In this document: one piece after another, positions 1 through 6,998 of the stretch
Layout of the letters: every line of letters starts with the position of its first letter
Numbering within the stretch: the first letter of the stretch is position 1
NCBI GenBank assembly: GCA_030836725.1
Contig: JAUPLV010000105.1
Span: forward strand, 1 to 7,433
Source of the DNA: Pseudomonadota bacterium
GTDB taxonomy: Bacteria; Pseudomonadota; Gammaproteobacteria; Burkholderiales; Thiobacillaceae
Direction: 5' to 3'
Length of the DNA: 7,433 nt
Notes under the pieces: model-generated
Seen by the model: the letters and a program-made list of their open reading frames with translations, nothing else
The model's database searches: none
Told to the model about the DNA's origin: nothing
Position numbers and translations under genes: made by a program

Positions 1-1920
1 GGGATGTGGGTCGGCACGTTTCATGGACTGGCCAACCGGCTGCTGCGCACGCACTGGCGCGAGGCGGGGCTGCCGCAGTCGTTCCAGATCCTGGATTCCG
101 CCGACCAGCTGTCGGCGATCAAGCGGCTGATGAAGGCGCTGAACGTCGACACAGAGAAATACGAGCCGAAGAAGGTGCAGGGCTTCATCAACGGCCACAA
201 GGAAGCCGGGCGGCGCGCGCGCGATGCCGAGGCGTTCGACGAATACTCGATGCGGATGGCCGAGCTGTACGAGGCCTACGACGCGCAATGCCAGCGCGAG
301 GGGGTGGCGGATTTTCCAGAGCTGCTGCTGCGCTCCTACGAGCTGCTGTACCGCAACGAGCCGCTGCGCCAGCATTACCAGGATCGCTTCAGGCACATCC
401 TGGTCGACGAGTTTCAGGACACCAACACGCTGCAGTACCGCTGGCTGAAACTGTTCGCCGGGCCGCACGCGGCGCTGTTCGCGGTCGGCGACGACGATCA
501 GTCGATCTACGCCTTTCGCGGCGCCAACACCGCCAACATGGCCGAGTTCGAGCGCGAGTTCGCGCACGGCAACGTCATCAAGCTGGAGCAGAACTACCGC
601 AGCCACGGCAACATTCTCACCGCCGCCAATACGCTGATTTCGCAGAACGCGCACCGCCTGGGCAAGAACCTGTGGACGGCGGAAGGCGAAGGCGAGCCGA
701 TCCGCATTTTCGAGGCCTATTCCGACCGGGACGAGGCGAGCTTCGTGGTCGACGAAGTCAAAACCCTCAACCGCGAAGGCGTGAATCTGTCCGACATGGC
801 GCTGCTGTACCGCTCCAACGCGCAGTCGCGGGTGCTGGAGCACGCGCTGTTTTCCGCCGGCGTGCCGTATCGCGTCTACGGCGGGCTGCGCTTTTTCGAA
901 CGGCAGGAGATCAAGCATGCGCTGGCCTACCTGCGCCTGCTGACCAACCCGGAAGACGACGGCGCCTTTCTGCGGGTGGTGAACTTTCCGACCCGCGGCA
1001 TCGGCGCGCGGACGCTGGAGCTGCTGGCCGAAACCGCCGCGCGCTCGGGAACGAGCCTGTGGCAGGCCGCCTGCACCGGCAGCGGCAAGATAGCCGGGTT
1101 CGCCAGGCTGATCGAGGAGATCAAGCAGGCCACCGCCGATCTGCCGCTGCCCGAGGCCATCGACCACGTGATCGAGTCCAGCGGGCTGGCGGATTATTAC
1201 CGCGCCGACAAGGAAGGCGCCGACCGGCTGGAAAACCTCAACGAACTGATCAACGCCGCAACGCTGTTTTCGGAGGAATCGGAAGAAAACACCCTCGATG
1301 CGTTTCTCGCGCACGCCGCGCTGGAGGCGGGCGAGCACCAGGCCGGCGCCGGCCACGACGCGCTGCAGCTGATGACCGTGCACGCCGCCAAGGGGCTGGA
1401 GTTCCACGCCGTGTTCATCACCGGGCTGGAGGAAAGCCTGTTCCCGCACGAGCAGCGCGCATACGACTCCACACGCGCTTCAGCGCGTAGTGGATCGGAG
1501 TCCTTTAGGGCGCACGAGGAAAGCGGGCTGGAAGAAGAACGCCGGCTGATGTACGTGGCGATCACCCGTGCGCGGCGGCGGCTGTACCTGTCGCACGCGC
1601 AGTCGCGGATGCTGCACGGCCAGGTTCGCTATGGCCTGCCGTCGCGCTTCCTGGGCGAACTGCCGGAACAGGTGCTGCTGCACCTGAACCGCCGCAGCGA
1701 ACCCGGTCATGCACCGGCCAGCGCGCCGCCCCCGCGCGCGCCCCAGTCAGGCAACGACACCGGCTACCACGTCGGCCAAAGCGTCGCCCACGCCAAGTTC
1801 GGAACCGGCATCATCATCGACTTCGAAGGGCGCGGCCCCGACGCGCGGGTGCAGGTGAAATTCCGCGACGCCGGGACGAAGTGGCTGGCGCTGGCCTACG
1901 CCAAGCTGTCGGCGGCCTGA
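1..1920 (+). CDS. uvrD: DNA helicase II UvrD, 5'-truncated by window edge
   Basis: SF1A 3'-5' DNA helicase that unwinds the excised strand in nucleotide-excision and mismatch repair. The frame is open from base 1. Comparison with E. coli UvrD suggests roughly 85 N-terminal residues, including the Walker A motif, lie upstream of the window; the first ATG (4) is internal. Numbering from that Met: motif Ic GTFHGLANRLLR at 4-15, motif II VDEFQDTN with D135/E136, motif III GDDDQSIYAFRG at 162-173, motif IV LEQNYRS at 194-200, YRSNAQSRVLE and GGLRFFERQEIK in the middle, motif V VHAAKGLEF at 459-467, and motif VI LEEERRLMYVAITRAR at 509-524. The C-terminal Tudor/SH3-like segment (YHVGQSVAHAKFGTG, then KWLALAYAKL) is characteristic of UvrD/PcrA rather than Rep. 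Odd feature: the linker between FPH and LEEERR is 26 residues, against 9 in E. coli UvrD, because of a palindromic insertion (separate entry). A hairpin terminator follows the stop. Confidence 0.96.
   Translation, partial: GMWVGTFHGLANRLLRTHWREAGLPQSFQILDSADQLSAIKRLMKALNVDTEKYEPKKVQGFINGHKEAGRRARDAEAFDEYSMRMAELYEAYDAQCQREGVADFPELLLRSYELLYRNEPLRQHYQDRFRHILVDEFQDTNTLQYRWLKLFAGPHAALFAVGDDDQSIYAFRGANTANMAEFEREFAHGNVIKLEQNYRSHGNILTAANTLISQNAHRLGKNLWTAEGEGEPIRIFEAYSDRDEASFVVDEVKTLNREGVNLSDMALLYRSNAQSRVLEHALFSAGVPYRVYGGLRFFERQEIKHALAYLRLLTNPEDDGAFLRVVNFPTRGIGARTLELLAETAARSGTSLWQAACTGSGKIAGFARLIEEIKQATADLPLPEAIDHVIESSGLADYYRADKEGADRLENLNELINAATLFSEESEENTLDAFLAHAALEAGEHQAGAGHDALQLMTVHAAKGLEFHAVFITGLEESLFPHEQRAYDSTRASARSGSESFRAHEESGLEEERRLMYVAITRARRRLYLSHAQSRMLHGQVRYGLPSRFLGELPEQVLLHLNRRSEPGHAPASAPPPRAPQSGNDTGYHVGQSVAHAKFGTGIIIDFEGRGPDARVQVKFRDAGTKWLALAYAKLSAA
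1465..1515. repeat. In-frame palindromic insertion within uvrD coding sequence
   Basis: ACGCGCT (1473-1479) and AGCGCGT (1482-1488) form a 7-bp stem around a 2-nt loop. It is extended by TCCAC (1468-1472) against GTGGA (1490-1494) with A1489 bulged. GACTCC (1465-1470) also matches GGAGTC (1497-1502) as an alternative outer pairing. The segment encodes about 17 residues (D488-H504) rich in Ser, Arg and Ala, with no counterpart in UvrD or PcrA. Removing exactly 51 nt leaves the linker EQRAYEESG, nine residues like the family. The 4-nt sequence ACGA occurs at 1463-1466 and 1514-1517, exactly 51 nt apart, as a short target duplication would. The family of the element is not recognised. Four bases can match by chance, so the boundaries are approximate. 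Confidence 0.6.
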
Positions 1921-1940
1921 ACCGGTCACCAGGAATCGCG

Positions 1941-2000
1941 GGTTGATTCGACATGCCGCCATTGCGCGCCTGAACGCAATGGCGAATCAACCGGGGTTTT
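1941..2000 (+). terminator. Rho-independent-like terminator after uvrD
   Basis: GGTTGATTCG (1941-1950) pairs perfectly with CGAATCAACC (1983-1992). Nested inside, GCCATTGCG (1958-1966) pairs with CGCAATGGC (1975-1983), sharing the base at 1983, around an 8-nt loop; 1951-1957 is a bulge. GGGGTTTT follows at 1993-2000. The stem is strong and the T run short. It starts 20 nt after the uvrD stop and lies between convergent genes. No T run is seen on the other side, so it best fits the plus strand. A weaker 5-bp hairpin (CCTGA 2021-2025 / TCAGG 2032-2036) just past the opposing gene's stop could help end that transcript. Confidence 0.7.
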
Positions 2001-2038
2001 CATCGGGCGGTTTGCGGGCACCTGACGAAAATCAGGGA

Positions 2039-2830
2039 TCAATCAAAATCTTTTGAAATGGACACCACGTTGTCCGTCGCGGGCGCGGACTCATCCGCCC
2101 ATACCGCGAAAATTGCCTGATACGAGGCGTACGAGGATCCGAACAGCACCGGCATCGCCACCAGCATGCCGAGCAGCATCGGCACCAGCATGGCAAGAAA
2201 CAGCACCGTGCCGAGCGCCAGTCCGTTGACCAGCATGGCCGGCCAGTTCCTGGCGACGGCCTTGAGACTGACGCCGAGCGCGGTGACCGGCCGGGCGCCG
2301 CCGAACAGGATCAGCGCGGGGGCGAACCAGGTGGCCATGATCAGCGGGGTGAACAGCACCAGCCCGGTGAGCAGCGCCGGCATGATCTGGTTCAGGATCG
2401 CCTGCATTTCCGCCGGGTCTTTTTGCGACTGCGCCGCCGTCATCATCGCCTGCGGATCGAAGCCCATGCCGAGCATGATTTTTCCGATCAGCAGGGTGCC
2501 GAGCAACTGCACCGCGCCTATCGTCATGAGAGGAATCGCCGGCCCCTGGACGCCAGCCAGAAAATTCGGCAATTCGAGTTCGTTGCCGTCGTCGAGCGCG
2601 CGATACGCCGCCATGAAGCCGGCCACCATCAACGGTGAAGCCAGTTCCGACAATGAGCCGCCGACCACGGGAATCAGGCCGAGCGCCATCACCGTGCCGA
2701 ACAACATGGCAAACGCGGCGGACAGCAACAGCGGGCTTTTGCGGTACAGCCCGAAGCCCTGAACCACCCACTGCCAGCCCTGGCTGGCTGCGACCTTGCG
2801 CGGAATTTCCTGATTGGTTTGCGTATTCAT
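2039..2830 (-). CDS. BPSS1780-type multi-pass membrane protein, function unknown
   Basis: A 263-residue inner-membrane protein with no known reaction. The N-terminal pattern RKVAASQGWQWVVQGFGLYRKSP (residues 11-33, read in pieces) followed by several hydrophobic spans matches my memory of the betaproteobacterial BPSS1780 family. Likely membrane segments are about residues 34-57, 60-79, 97-123, 148-176 and 197-230, the last long enough for two passes. A polar loop at 124-147 (FDPQAMMTAAQSQKDPAEM) and a soluble acidic tail (ADESAPATDNVVSISKDFD) flank them. The ATG at 2830 is the only ATG, GTG or TTG start between the upstream in-frame stop and the conserved N-terminus. No good Shine-Dalgarno is visible and a 7-bp hairpin abuts the start. 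It is the last gene of a probable operon, 36 nt after the DUF2782 gene. Family assignment is from memory of motifs, not a search. Confidence 0.8.
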   Translation of the reverse strand: MNTQTNQEIPRKVAASQGWQWVVQGFGLYRKSPLLLSAAFAMLFGTVMALGLIPVVGGSLSELASPLMVAGFMAAYRALDDGNELELPNFLAGVQGPAIPLMTIGAVQLLGTLLIGKIMLGMGFDPQAMMTAAQSQKDPAEMQAILNQIMPALLTGLVLFTPLIMATWFAPALILFGGARPVTALGVSLKAVARNWPAMLVNGLALGTVLFLAMLVPMLLGMLVAMPVLFGSSYASYQAIFAVWADESAPATDNVVSISKDFD

Positions 2831-2851
2831 GCGGCGGATTTTACCCGCCGC
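2831..2851 (-). promoter_or_regulatory. Hairpin directly abutting a start codon
   Basis: GCGGCGG (2831-2837) and CCGCCGC (2845-2851) form a perfect 7-bp GC-only stem around a 7-nt loop. It fills most of the 36-nt gap between the DUF2782 stop and the ATG at 2830, and its base touches that ATG. On the minus strand the GGCGGG-like stretch that might act as a weak ribosome-binding site is inside the stem. It could limit translation or partly attenuate transcription. There is no T run, so it is not a standard terminator. The structure is seen; any regulatory role is inference. Confidence 0.4.
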
Positions 2852-2866
2852 CCCGGCTGAAAAGGC

Positions 2867-3193
2867 TCAGAATTCCTTCACCACCCACATCGGCGGCCGC
2901 AACCCGGAATCGAGGCTGTCCTGCCGCGCAAACTGGCCGTCGCCTTTCTGGTCGATGAGGTAATACGGCTTGCCGGCCCTGGGGATGACTTTCAGCATGT
3001 AGAGCTTGCCGTTGGCGCGGTATTCAACGACGCGTCCCTGGGCGCTCGGCTTGATCGTCACCGGCGGCACATCGTCGGGGCCGGGCGCGCCATCGGGAAC
3101 CGGCTGCAGTTCGGGCGGGCTGTCGGACGGCGCGGCGGCGACGGCAAGGCCGCTCAGCATCAGGGTCAGCAATAAAAAGGCGGGATGGCGCAT
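2867..3193 (-). CDS. Small exported DUF2782-family protein
   Basis: A 108-residue protein of unknown function. Residues 1 to about 20 form a signal peptide: positively charged MRH, hydrophobic FLLLTLMLSGLAVA, and an AxA-type cleavage region near 18-21. There is no lipobox cysteine, so a periplasmic protein is expected. A proline-rich acidic linker (about 22-45) precedes the conserved domain (about 45-108), with VVEYRANGKLYMLKVIP, KPYYLIDQKGDG and a C-terminal PPMWVVKEF, which I recognise as DUF2782. Small proteins of this family are often found near polA in betaproteobacteria, as here. The start is supported by GGAG on the minus strand (3203-3200), 6 nt before the ATG. It lies 54 nt after the LOG gene stop and 36 nt before the membrane-protein gene, so co-transcription is likely. 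Confidence 0.85.
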   Translation of the reverse strand: MRHPAFLLLTLMLSGLAVAAAPSDSPPELQPVPDGAPGPDDVPPVTIKPSAQGRVVEYRANGKLYMLKVIPRAGKPYYLIDQKGDGQFARQDSLDSGLRPPMWVVKEF

Positions 3194-3199
3194 GGCAAA

Positions 3200-3203
3200 C
3201 TCC
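3200..3203 (-). promoter_or_regulatory. Ribosome-binding site of the DUF2782 gene
   Basis: GGAG on the minus strand, 6 nt from the ATG at 3193. It is the clearest Shine-Dalgarno in the window and fixes this start. The 54-nt gap holding it has an AT-rich patch (about 3213-3225), but I cannot identify a convincing promoter there. Confidence 0.65.
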
Positions 3204-3247
3204 AGTGGGCGAATGTTTTTAATCTAGGCGAGAGAAGCGACGAATGC

Positions 3248-3976
3248 TTACAGATTGAGCTGGATTTCCCGCTCGGCCTGCGATGGCATGAAGCCGCGTT
3301 TTTCGTAATGGCTGAAGATGGCCTCGATCACGTCCTCCGGCTTGTCGATGATTCGCAGGAGGTCGACGTCCTCGGGCGAAATCATGCCGTCATCGACCAT
3401 CCGGGTTTTCACCCACTCGGCCAGTCCCGCCCAGTAGGCCGAACCGACCAGAATGATGGGGATGACCGGGATTTTCTTGGTCTGCACCAGGGTGAGCGCC
3501 TCGAACAGCTCATCCAGCGTCCCGAAGCCTCCGGGCATGACGACGTAAGCCGCGGCAAATTTGACGAACATGACCTTGCGCGCGAAAAAATGGCGGAAGG
3601 ACTGGCTGATGTCCTGGTAGGGGTTGGCGCTCTGCTCGAACGGAAGCTGGATGTTGAGCCCCACGCTGGGCGACTTTCCGAAATACGCGCCCTTGTTGGC
3701 GGCTTCCATGATGCCGGGGCCGCCGCCGGAAATGACCGAGAACCCGGCGTCGGACAGCTTGCGCGCGATGTCCTCGGTGAGCAGGTAGTTCGCATGCTCG
3801 GGCGGCGTGCGCGCGCTGCCGAAAATCGACACCGCGGGGCGGATGGACGCCAGCCGTTCGGTCGCCTCGACGAACTCTGCCATAATCCCCAGCATCCGCC
3901 ACGACTCGCGCGCCGAATAATCGATCTCGGCGGCCCGCCCCGGGTCGGCTGCGGCAGGCAATTTATCAAAGTGCAT
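3248..3976 (-). CDS. LOG/TIGR00730 family Rossmann-fold protein
   Basis: Member of the LOG ('lonely guy') family. Characterised members are cytoplasmic phosphoribohydrolases that release the base from a nucleoside 5'-monophosphate, such as cytokinin ribotides; the bacterial substrate here is unknown. With the ATG at 3976 the protein has 242 residues, typical of the longer TIGR00730 type with an N-terminal extension. Visible motifs: VSIFGSART (49-57), SGGGPGIMEAANKGA (83-97) for phosphate binding, HFFARKVMF (129-137) with the conserved R133, and PGGFGTLDE (148-156) with the catalytic-type E156. An upstream TTG at 4006 would add 10 residues and overlap polA head to head. I prefer the ATG because the minus strand carries GAGG (3989-3986) 9 nt before it. 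It is first in a probable operon with the DUF2782 and membrane-protein genes. Confidence 0.9.
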   Translation of the reverse strand: MHFDKLPAAADPGRAAEIDYSARESWRMLGIMAEFVEATERLASIRPAVSIFGSARTPPEHANYLLTEDIARKLSDAGFSVISGGGPGIMEAANKGAYFGKSPSVGLNIQLPFEQSANPYQDISQSFRHFFARKVMFVKFAAAYVVMPGGFGTLDELFEALTLVQTKKIPVIPIILVGSAYWAGLAEWVKTRMVDDGMISPEDVDLLRIIDKPEDVIEAIFSHYEKRGFMPSQAEREIQLNL

Positions 3977-3989
3977 TTTCGAGCGCCTC
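3977..3989. promoter_or_regulatory. 13-bp divergent spacer with Shine-Dalgarno-like sites on both strands
   Basis: This is all that separates the LOG start (ATG 3976, minus) from the polA start (GTG 3990, plus). A small inverted repeat, CGAG (3980-3983), CGC, CTCG (3987-3990), puts a GAG on each strand. On the plus strand GAG 3981-3983 sits 6 nt before GTG. On the minus strand GAGG 3989-3986 sits 9 nt before ATG. There is no room for a promoter, so each promoter must be within the opposing coding sequence. Confidence 0.5.
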
Positions 3990-6734
3990 GTGAACGATTC
4001 TTCCAATGTAAGCCGCCCTTCAAAAACCCTGCTGCTGGTGGACGGCTCGTCCTATCTTTATCGCGCGTTTCATGCGCTGCCCGACCTGCGCAACACGGCG
4101 GGCGAGCCGACCAATGCGATCAAGGGCGTGCTCTCGATGCTGCGCCGGCTGCAGAAGGATTATGCGGCCGATTATATCGCCTGCGTGTTCGACGCGAAGG
4201 GCAAGACCTTCCGCGACGAGCTCTATCCCGCCTACAAGGAACATCGCCCGCCGATGCCGGACGACCTGCGCTGCCAGATCGAGCCGCTGCACCAGGTGAT
4301 CCGCGCCGAGGGCTGGCCGCTGGTCGTCATCGACGGCGTCGAGGCCGACGACGTGATCGGCACGCTGGTGGAACACGCCACGCGGCAGGGCATCCGCAGC
4401 ATCGTTTCCACCGGCGACAAGGACATGGCGCAGCTGGTCGACGGCCATGTGACGCTGGTCAACACCATGAGCGAGGAAACGCTCGACGAGGCCGGGGTGG
4501 CCGCCAAGTTCGGCGTGCCGCCGGAACGCATCGTCGACTACCTCTCGCTGATCGGCGATACGGTCGACAACGTGCCCGGCGTCGCCAAGGTGGGGCCGAA
4601 AACCGCCGTCAAATGGCTGGCCGAATACGGCACCCTCGACAACCTGCTGGCGCATGCGGATGAGGTCAAGGGCGTGGTCGGCGACAACCTGCGCGCCGCC
4701 CGCGACTGGCTGCCGCAGGCGCGCGTGCTGATCACCATCAAGACCGATGTGGCGCTGCCATTCGATTTCAACTCCCTGACCCTGCAGCCGAAAAACACGG
4801 CGGAACTGCGCGCGCTGTTCGAGCGCTACGAATTCCGCGCCTGGCTGCGCGAACTCGATGACGCCGCCACCGGCCTGCCCGCCGTCCCGGAACAGGATTG
4901 CAGCGGCGACCACCGCACCCATTACGAAACGATCCTGACCGAGGCCCAACTCGACGCCTGGATCGATGAACTCCGGGCGGCGCCCGCGTTCGCGCTGGAC
5001 ACCGAAACCACCAGCCTCAACGCCATGCAGGCCGAGCTGGTCGGCATCTCGTTCGCCGCCGCCCACGGCAAGGCGGCCTACGTGCCGCTGGCGCACCACT
5101 ATGCCGGCGCGCCCGCGCAGCTGGACCGCGACGCCGTGCTGGCGAAACTGAAGCCGTTGCTGGAAAACCCCGAGCCCAGAATCGTCGGCCAGCATCTCAA
5201 GTACGACCGCCACATCTTCGCCAACTATGGCATCGCGCTTGGGGGGATCGAACGCAGCGGCGTGATCGACGACACGCTGCTGCAGTCCTACGTGCTCGAA
5301 GCGCACCAGTCGCACGAACTCGGCAACCTGGCGTCGCGCCATCTGGGGCTCGCGACGATCAGCTACGACGACGTCACCGGAAAGGGCGCGTCGCGCATCG
5401 GCTTCGAGCAGGTCGCGATCGAGCGTGCCAGCGAATATGCAGCGGAGGACGCCGACGTCACGCTGCGCGTGCGCGATGCGCTGGCACCGCAGATCGACGG
5501 CTCCGAAAAACTGGCCTTTGTGTATCGCCAAATCGAACTGCCCGTGGCCGACATACTATTCCGCATGGAGCGCACCGGCGTGCTGCTGGATCGTAATTTA
5601 CTGGCGGTGCAAAGCGGCGAGCTCGGCCGCAAGATGCTGGACCTGGAACAGCGCGCCTACCAGGAAGCCGGGCAGCCGTTCAACCTCGGCTCGCCCAAGC
5701 AGATCGGCGACATTCTCTTTACGCAAAAGGGCCTGCCGGTGGTCAAGAAAACGCCCGGCGGCGCGCCGTCCACCGACGAGGAAACGCTGGAGCAACTGGC
5801 GCTCGACCACCCCATCGCGCGCGCGATCCTCGACTACCGCGGGATGGCCAAGCTGAAGTCGACCTACACCGACAAGCTGCCGCAGATGGTGCACCCGCAC
5901 ACCGGTCGCCTGCATACCAGCTATTCGCAGGCGACCGCGGTGACCGGGCGGCTGTCCAGCTCCGAGCCCAACCTGCAGAACATCCCCGCGCGCACCGCCG
6001 AGGGCCGCCGCATCCGCGAGGCCTTCATCGCACCGCCCGGACATGTATTGGTGTCGGCCGACTATTCGCAGATCGAATTGCGCATCATGGCGCACCTGTC
6101 GGACGACGCCGGCCTGTTGAAGGCGTTTGCCGAGGACCGCGACATCCACACCGCCACCGCCGCCGAAGTGTTCGGCGTGCCGCTGGCCGAGGTGAGCAAC
6201 GATCAGCGGCGCATGGCCAAGGTCATCAACTTCGGCCTGATCTACGGCATGTCGGCCTTCGGCCTGGCCAGCCAGCTCAACCTGGAACGCGCCGCCGCGC
6301 AGGCCTACATCGACCGCTACTTCGCGCGCTACCCCGGCGTCGCCGACTACATGCAGCGCACACGCGAGGCCGCGCGCAGCCAGGGCTACGTCGAGACCGT
6401 GTTCGGACGCCGCCTGTACCTGCCCGAGATCAACGCCAGGAATCCGCAGCGCCGCCAGGGCGCCGAGCGCGCCGCCATCAACGCGCCGATGCAGGGCACC
6501 GCCGCCGATCTCATCAAGCTGGCGATGATCGCGGTACAGGGCTGGCTGGACACGGAAAAGCTGGAAAGCCGCCTGCTGCTGCAGGTGCACGACGAACTCA
6601 TCCTCGAAGTGCCCGAACGCGAACTCGACCGCGTCCGCGCCGAACTGCCGGGACACATGTGCAACGTCGCCGAACTCAAGGTGCCGCTACGGGTGGGCGT
6701 GGGGTCCGGCAGCAACTGGGAAGCGGCGCACTGA
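3990..6734 (+). CDS. polA: DNA polymerase I, full length
   Basis: DNA polymerase I fills gaps after excision repair and removes RNA primers. At 914 residues (E. coli 928) all three domains are present. 5' nuclease (about 13-300): LLLVDGSSYLYRAF with D18, VFDAKGKTFRDELYPAYK, GVEADDVIGTL, STGDKDMAQLV and GDTVDNVPGVAKVGPKTA. Proofreading 3'-5' exonuclease (about 315-505): D337 and E339 in LDTETTSL, D406 in GQHLKYDRHIF, and Y483/D487 in YAAEDADV, so proofreading residues look intact. Polymerase (about 515-914): D691 in SADYSQIELR (motif A), R740, K744, F748 and Y752 in motif B, and D868 in QVHDELI (motif C). The start is GTG at 3990; no ATG, GTG or TTG occurs in frame between it and the conserved TLLLVDG. 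Its Shine-Dalgarno is weak (GAG, 6 nt away). The last seven codons before the stop are repeated downstream in a tandem array. Confidence 0.98.
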   Translation: MNDSSNVSRPSKTLLLVDGSSYLYRAFHALPDLRNTAGEPTNAIKGVLSMLRRLQKDYAADYIACVFDAKGKTFRDELYPAYKEHRPPMPDDLRCQIEPLHQVIRAEGWPLVVIDGVEADDVIGTLVEHATRQGIRSIVSTGDKDMAQLVDGHVTLVNTMSEETLDEAGVAAKFGVPPERIVDYLSLIGDTVDNVPGVAKVGPKTAVKWLAEYGTLDNLLAHADEVKGVVGDNLRAARDWLPQARVLITIKTDVALPFDFNSLTLQPKNTAELRALFERYEFRAWLRELDDAATGLPAVPEQDCSGDHRTHYETILTEAQLDAWIDELRAAPAFALDTETTSLNAMQAELVGISFAAAHGKAAYVPLAHHYAGAPAQLDRDAVLAKLKPLLENPEPRIVGQHLKYDRHIFANYGIALGGIERSGVIDDTLLQSYVLEAHQSHELGNLASRHLGLATISYDDVTGKGASRIGFEQVAIERASEYAAEDADVTLRVRDALAPQIDGSEKLAFVYRQIELPVADILFRMERTGVLLDRNLLAVQSGELGRKMLDLEQRAYQEAGQPFNLGSPKQIGDILFTQKGLPVVKKTPGGAPSTDEETLEQLALDHPIARAILDYRGMAKLKSTYTDKLPQMVHPHTGRLHTSYSQATAVTGRLSSSEPNLQNIPARTAEGRRIREAFIAPPGHVLVSADYSQIELRIMAHLSDDAGLLKAFAEDRDIHTATAAEVFGVPLAEVSNDQRRMAKVINFGLIYGMSAFGLASQLNLERAAAQAYIDRYFARYPGVADYMQRTREAARSQGYVETVFGRRLYLPEINARNPQRRQGAERAAINAPMQGTAADLIKLAMIAVQGWLDTEKLESRLLLQVHDELILEVPERELDRVRAELPGHMCNVAELKVPLRVGVGSGSNWEAAH

Positions 6735-6760
6735 TCCCCGGCCCCCGCCGCCGACCAGCA

Positions 6761-6781
6761 GGGGCTTCCGGTTTCAGCCCC
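6761..6781 (+). terminator. Weak hairpin after polA, possible terminator
   Basis: GGGGCT (6761-6766) pairs with AGCCCC (6776-6781) around a 9-nt loop, 26 nt after the polA stop. There is no T run. The much stronger REPIN palindrome just downstream may contribute more to 3'-end formation. The same hairpin recurs in the later repeat copies with one mismatch (copy 2) or a shorter stem (copy 3). Confidence 0.25.
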
Positions 6782-6782
6782 C

Positions 6783-6844
6783 CTTGTAGGAGCGGGTTTA
6801 CCCGCGATTGACGCACGTATCGCGGGTAAACCCGCTCCTACAAG
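6783..6844. repeat. REPIN-like paired palindrome, copy 1
   Basis: Two 26-bp arms (6783-6808 and 6819-6844) are perfect inverted repeats around a 10-nt spacer, TGACGCACGT. Each arm contains GTAG followed by GAGCGGGTTTACCCGC, in which GCGGGT and ACCCGC form their own inner palindrome. A GTAG head plus an imperfect palindrome is the pattern of REP sequences, and an inverted pair is a REPIN, known to be mobilised by RAYT (IS200/IS605-like Y1) transposases. No RAYT gene is in this window. The full cruciform could also act in transcript termination between convergent genes. Confidence 0.8.
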
Positions 6845-6935
6845 AGACGCCACCGCCCCGATTCCGCACCCATGCAAGCACCACGGCATCGCGCCGAGGC
6901 GGCCCTCCTACGCCCCCCGTCGGCCGCGATAAGCC

Positions 6936-6986
6936 TTACTTTTTCAGGCTATCGCGAATCTCGCGCAGCAGCATGATGTCTTCCGG
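6936..6986 (-). pseudogene. mscL: 3'-end fragment of mscL-like gene, copy 1
   Basis: Read on the minus strand, the 16 codons PEDIMLLREIRDSLKK and a TAA stop match the pattern of the extreme C-terminus of MscL, the large-conductance mechanosensitive channel (E. coli ends EEVLLTEIRDLLKEQ...). Above 6986 the frame continues through a few Ala/Gly codons and then runs into antisense of the duplicated polA end, so no membrane helices and no intact gene are attached. It is a gene tail carried along in the tandem repeat. The match is short, so identification is moderate. Confidence 0.6.
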
Positions 6987-6998
6987 CGCCGCGCCGGC

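Larger units (their letters stand above)
6708..6995. repeat. Tandem repeat unit, copy 1 (288 bp)
   Basis: The unit begins with GGCAGCAACTGGGAAG inside the last polA codons and runs through the polA stop, a hairpin-forming GC-rich stretch, a REPIN (6783-6844), a spacer of about 90 bp and a minus-strand mscL-like tail (6936-6986). Copy 2 begins at 6996 with near-identical sequence. By eye, copies 1 and 2 differ by about eight substitutions and three single-base insertions. No complete gene beyond the polA end is seen in 6735-6995. The full array covers everything from the polA end to the window end. Confidence 0.92.

Noticed and set aside
1445..1518. Direct repeat CGCACGAG (1445-1452 and 1511-1518) as an 8-bp target duplication around the uvrD insertion
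   Set aside because: Removing 66 nt would leave a linker of only four residues before LEEERR, too short for the family. The 51-nt ACGA spacing fits better.
3857..3886. Possible polA promoter: TGCCATAAT (3878-3886, extended -10 like) with TTCGGT near 3857
   Set aside because: The -10 part is reasonable, but the -35 part is poor. It lies inside the LOG coding sequence, and such matches arise by chance.
3977..4006. TTG at 4006 as start of the LOG-family gene
   Set aside because: A rare start codon without a Shine-Dalgarno, giving 10 extra residues not typical of the family. The ATG at 3976 has GAGG at good spacing.
3185..4663. Long plus-strand frame of 492 codons, and the long antisense frame 4020-5531
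   Set aside because: Both lie opposite or out of frame with clearly conserved LOG and polA coding sequence. Long shadow frames are expected at this GC content.
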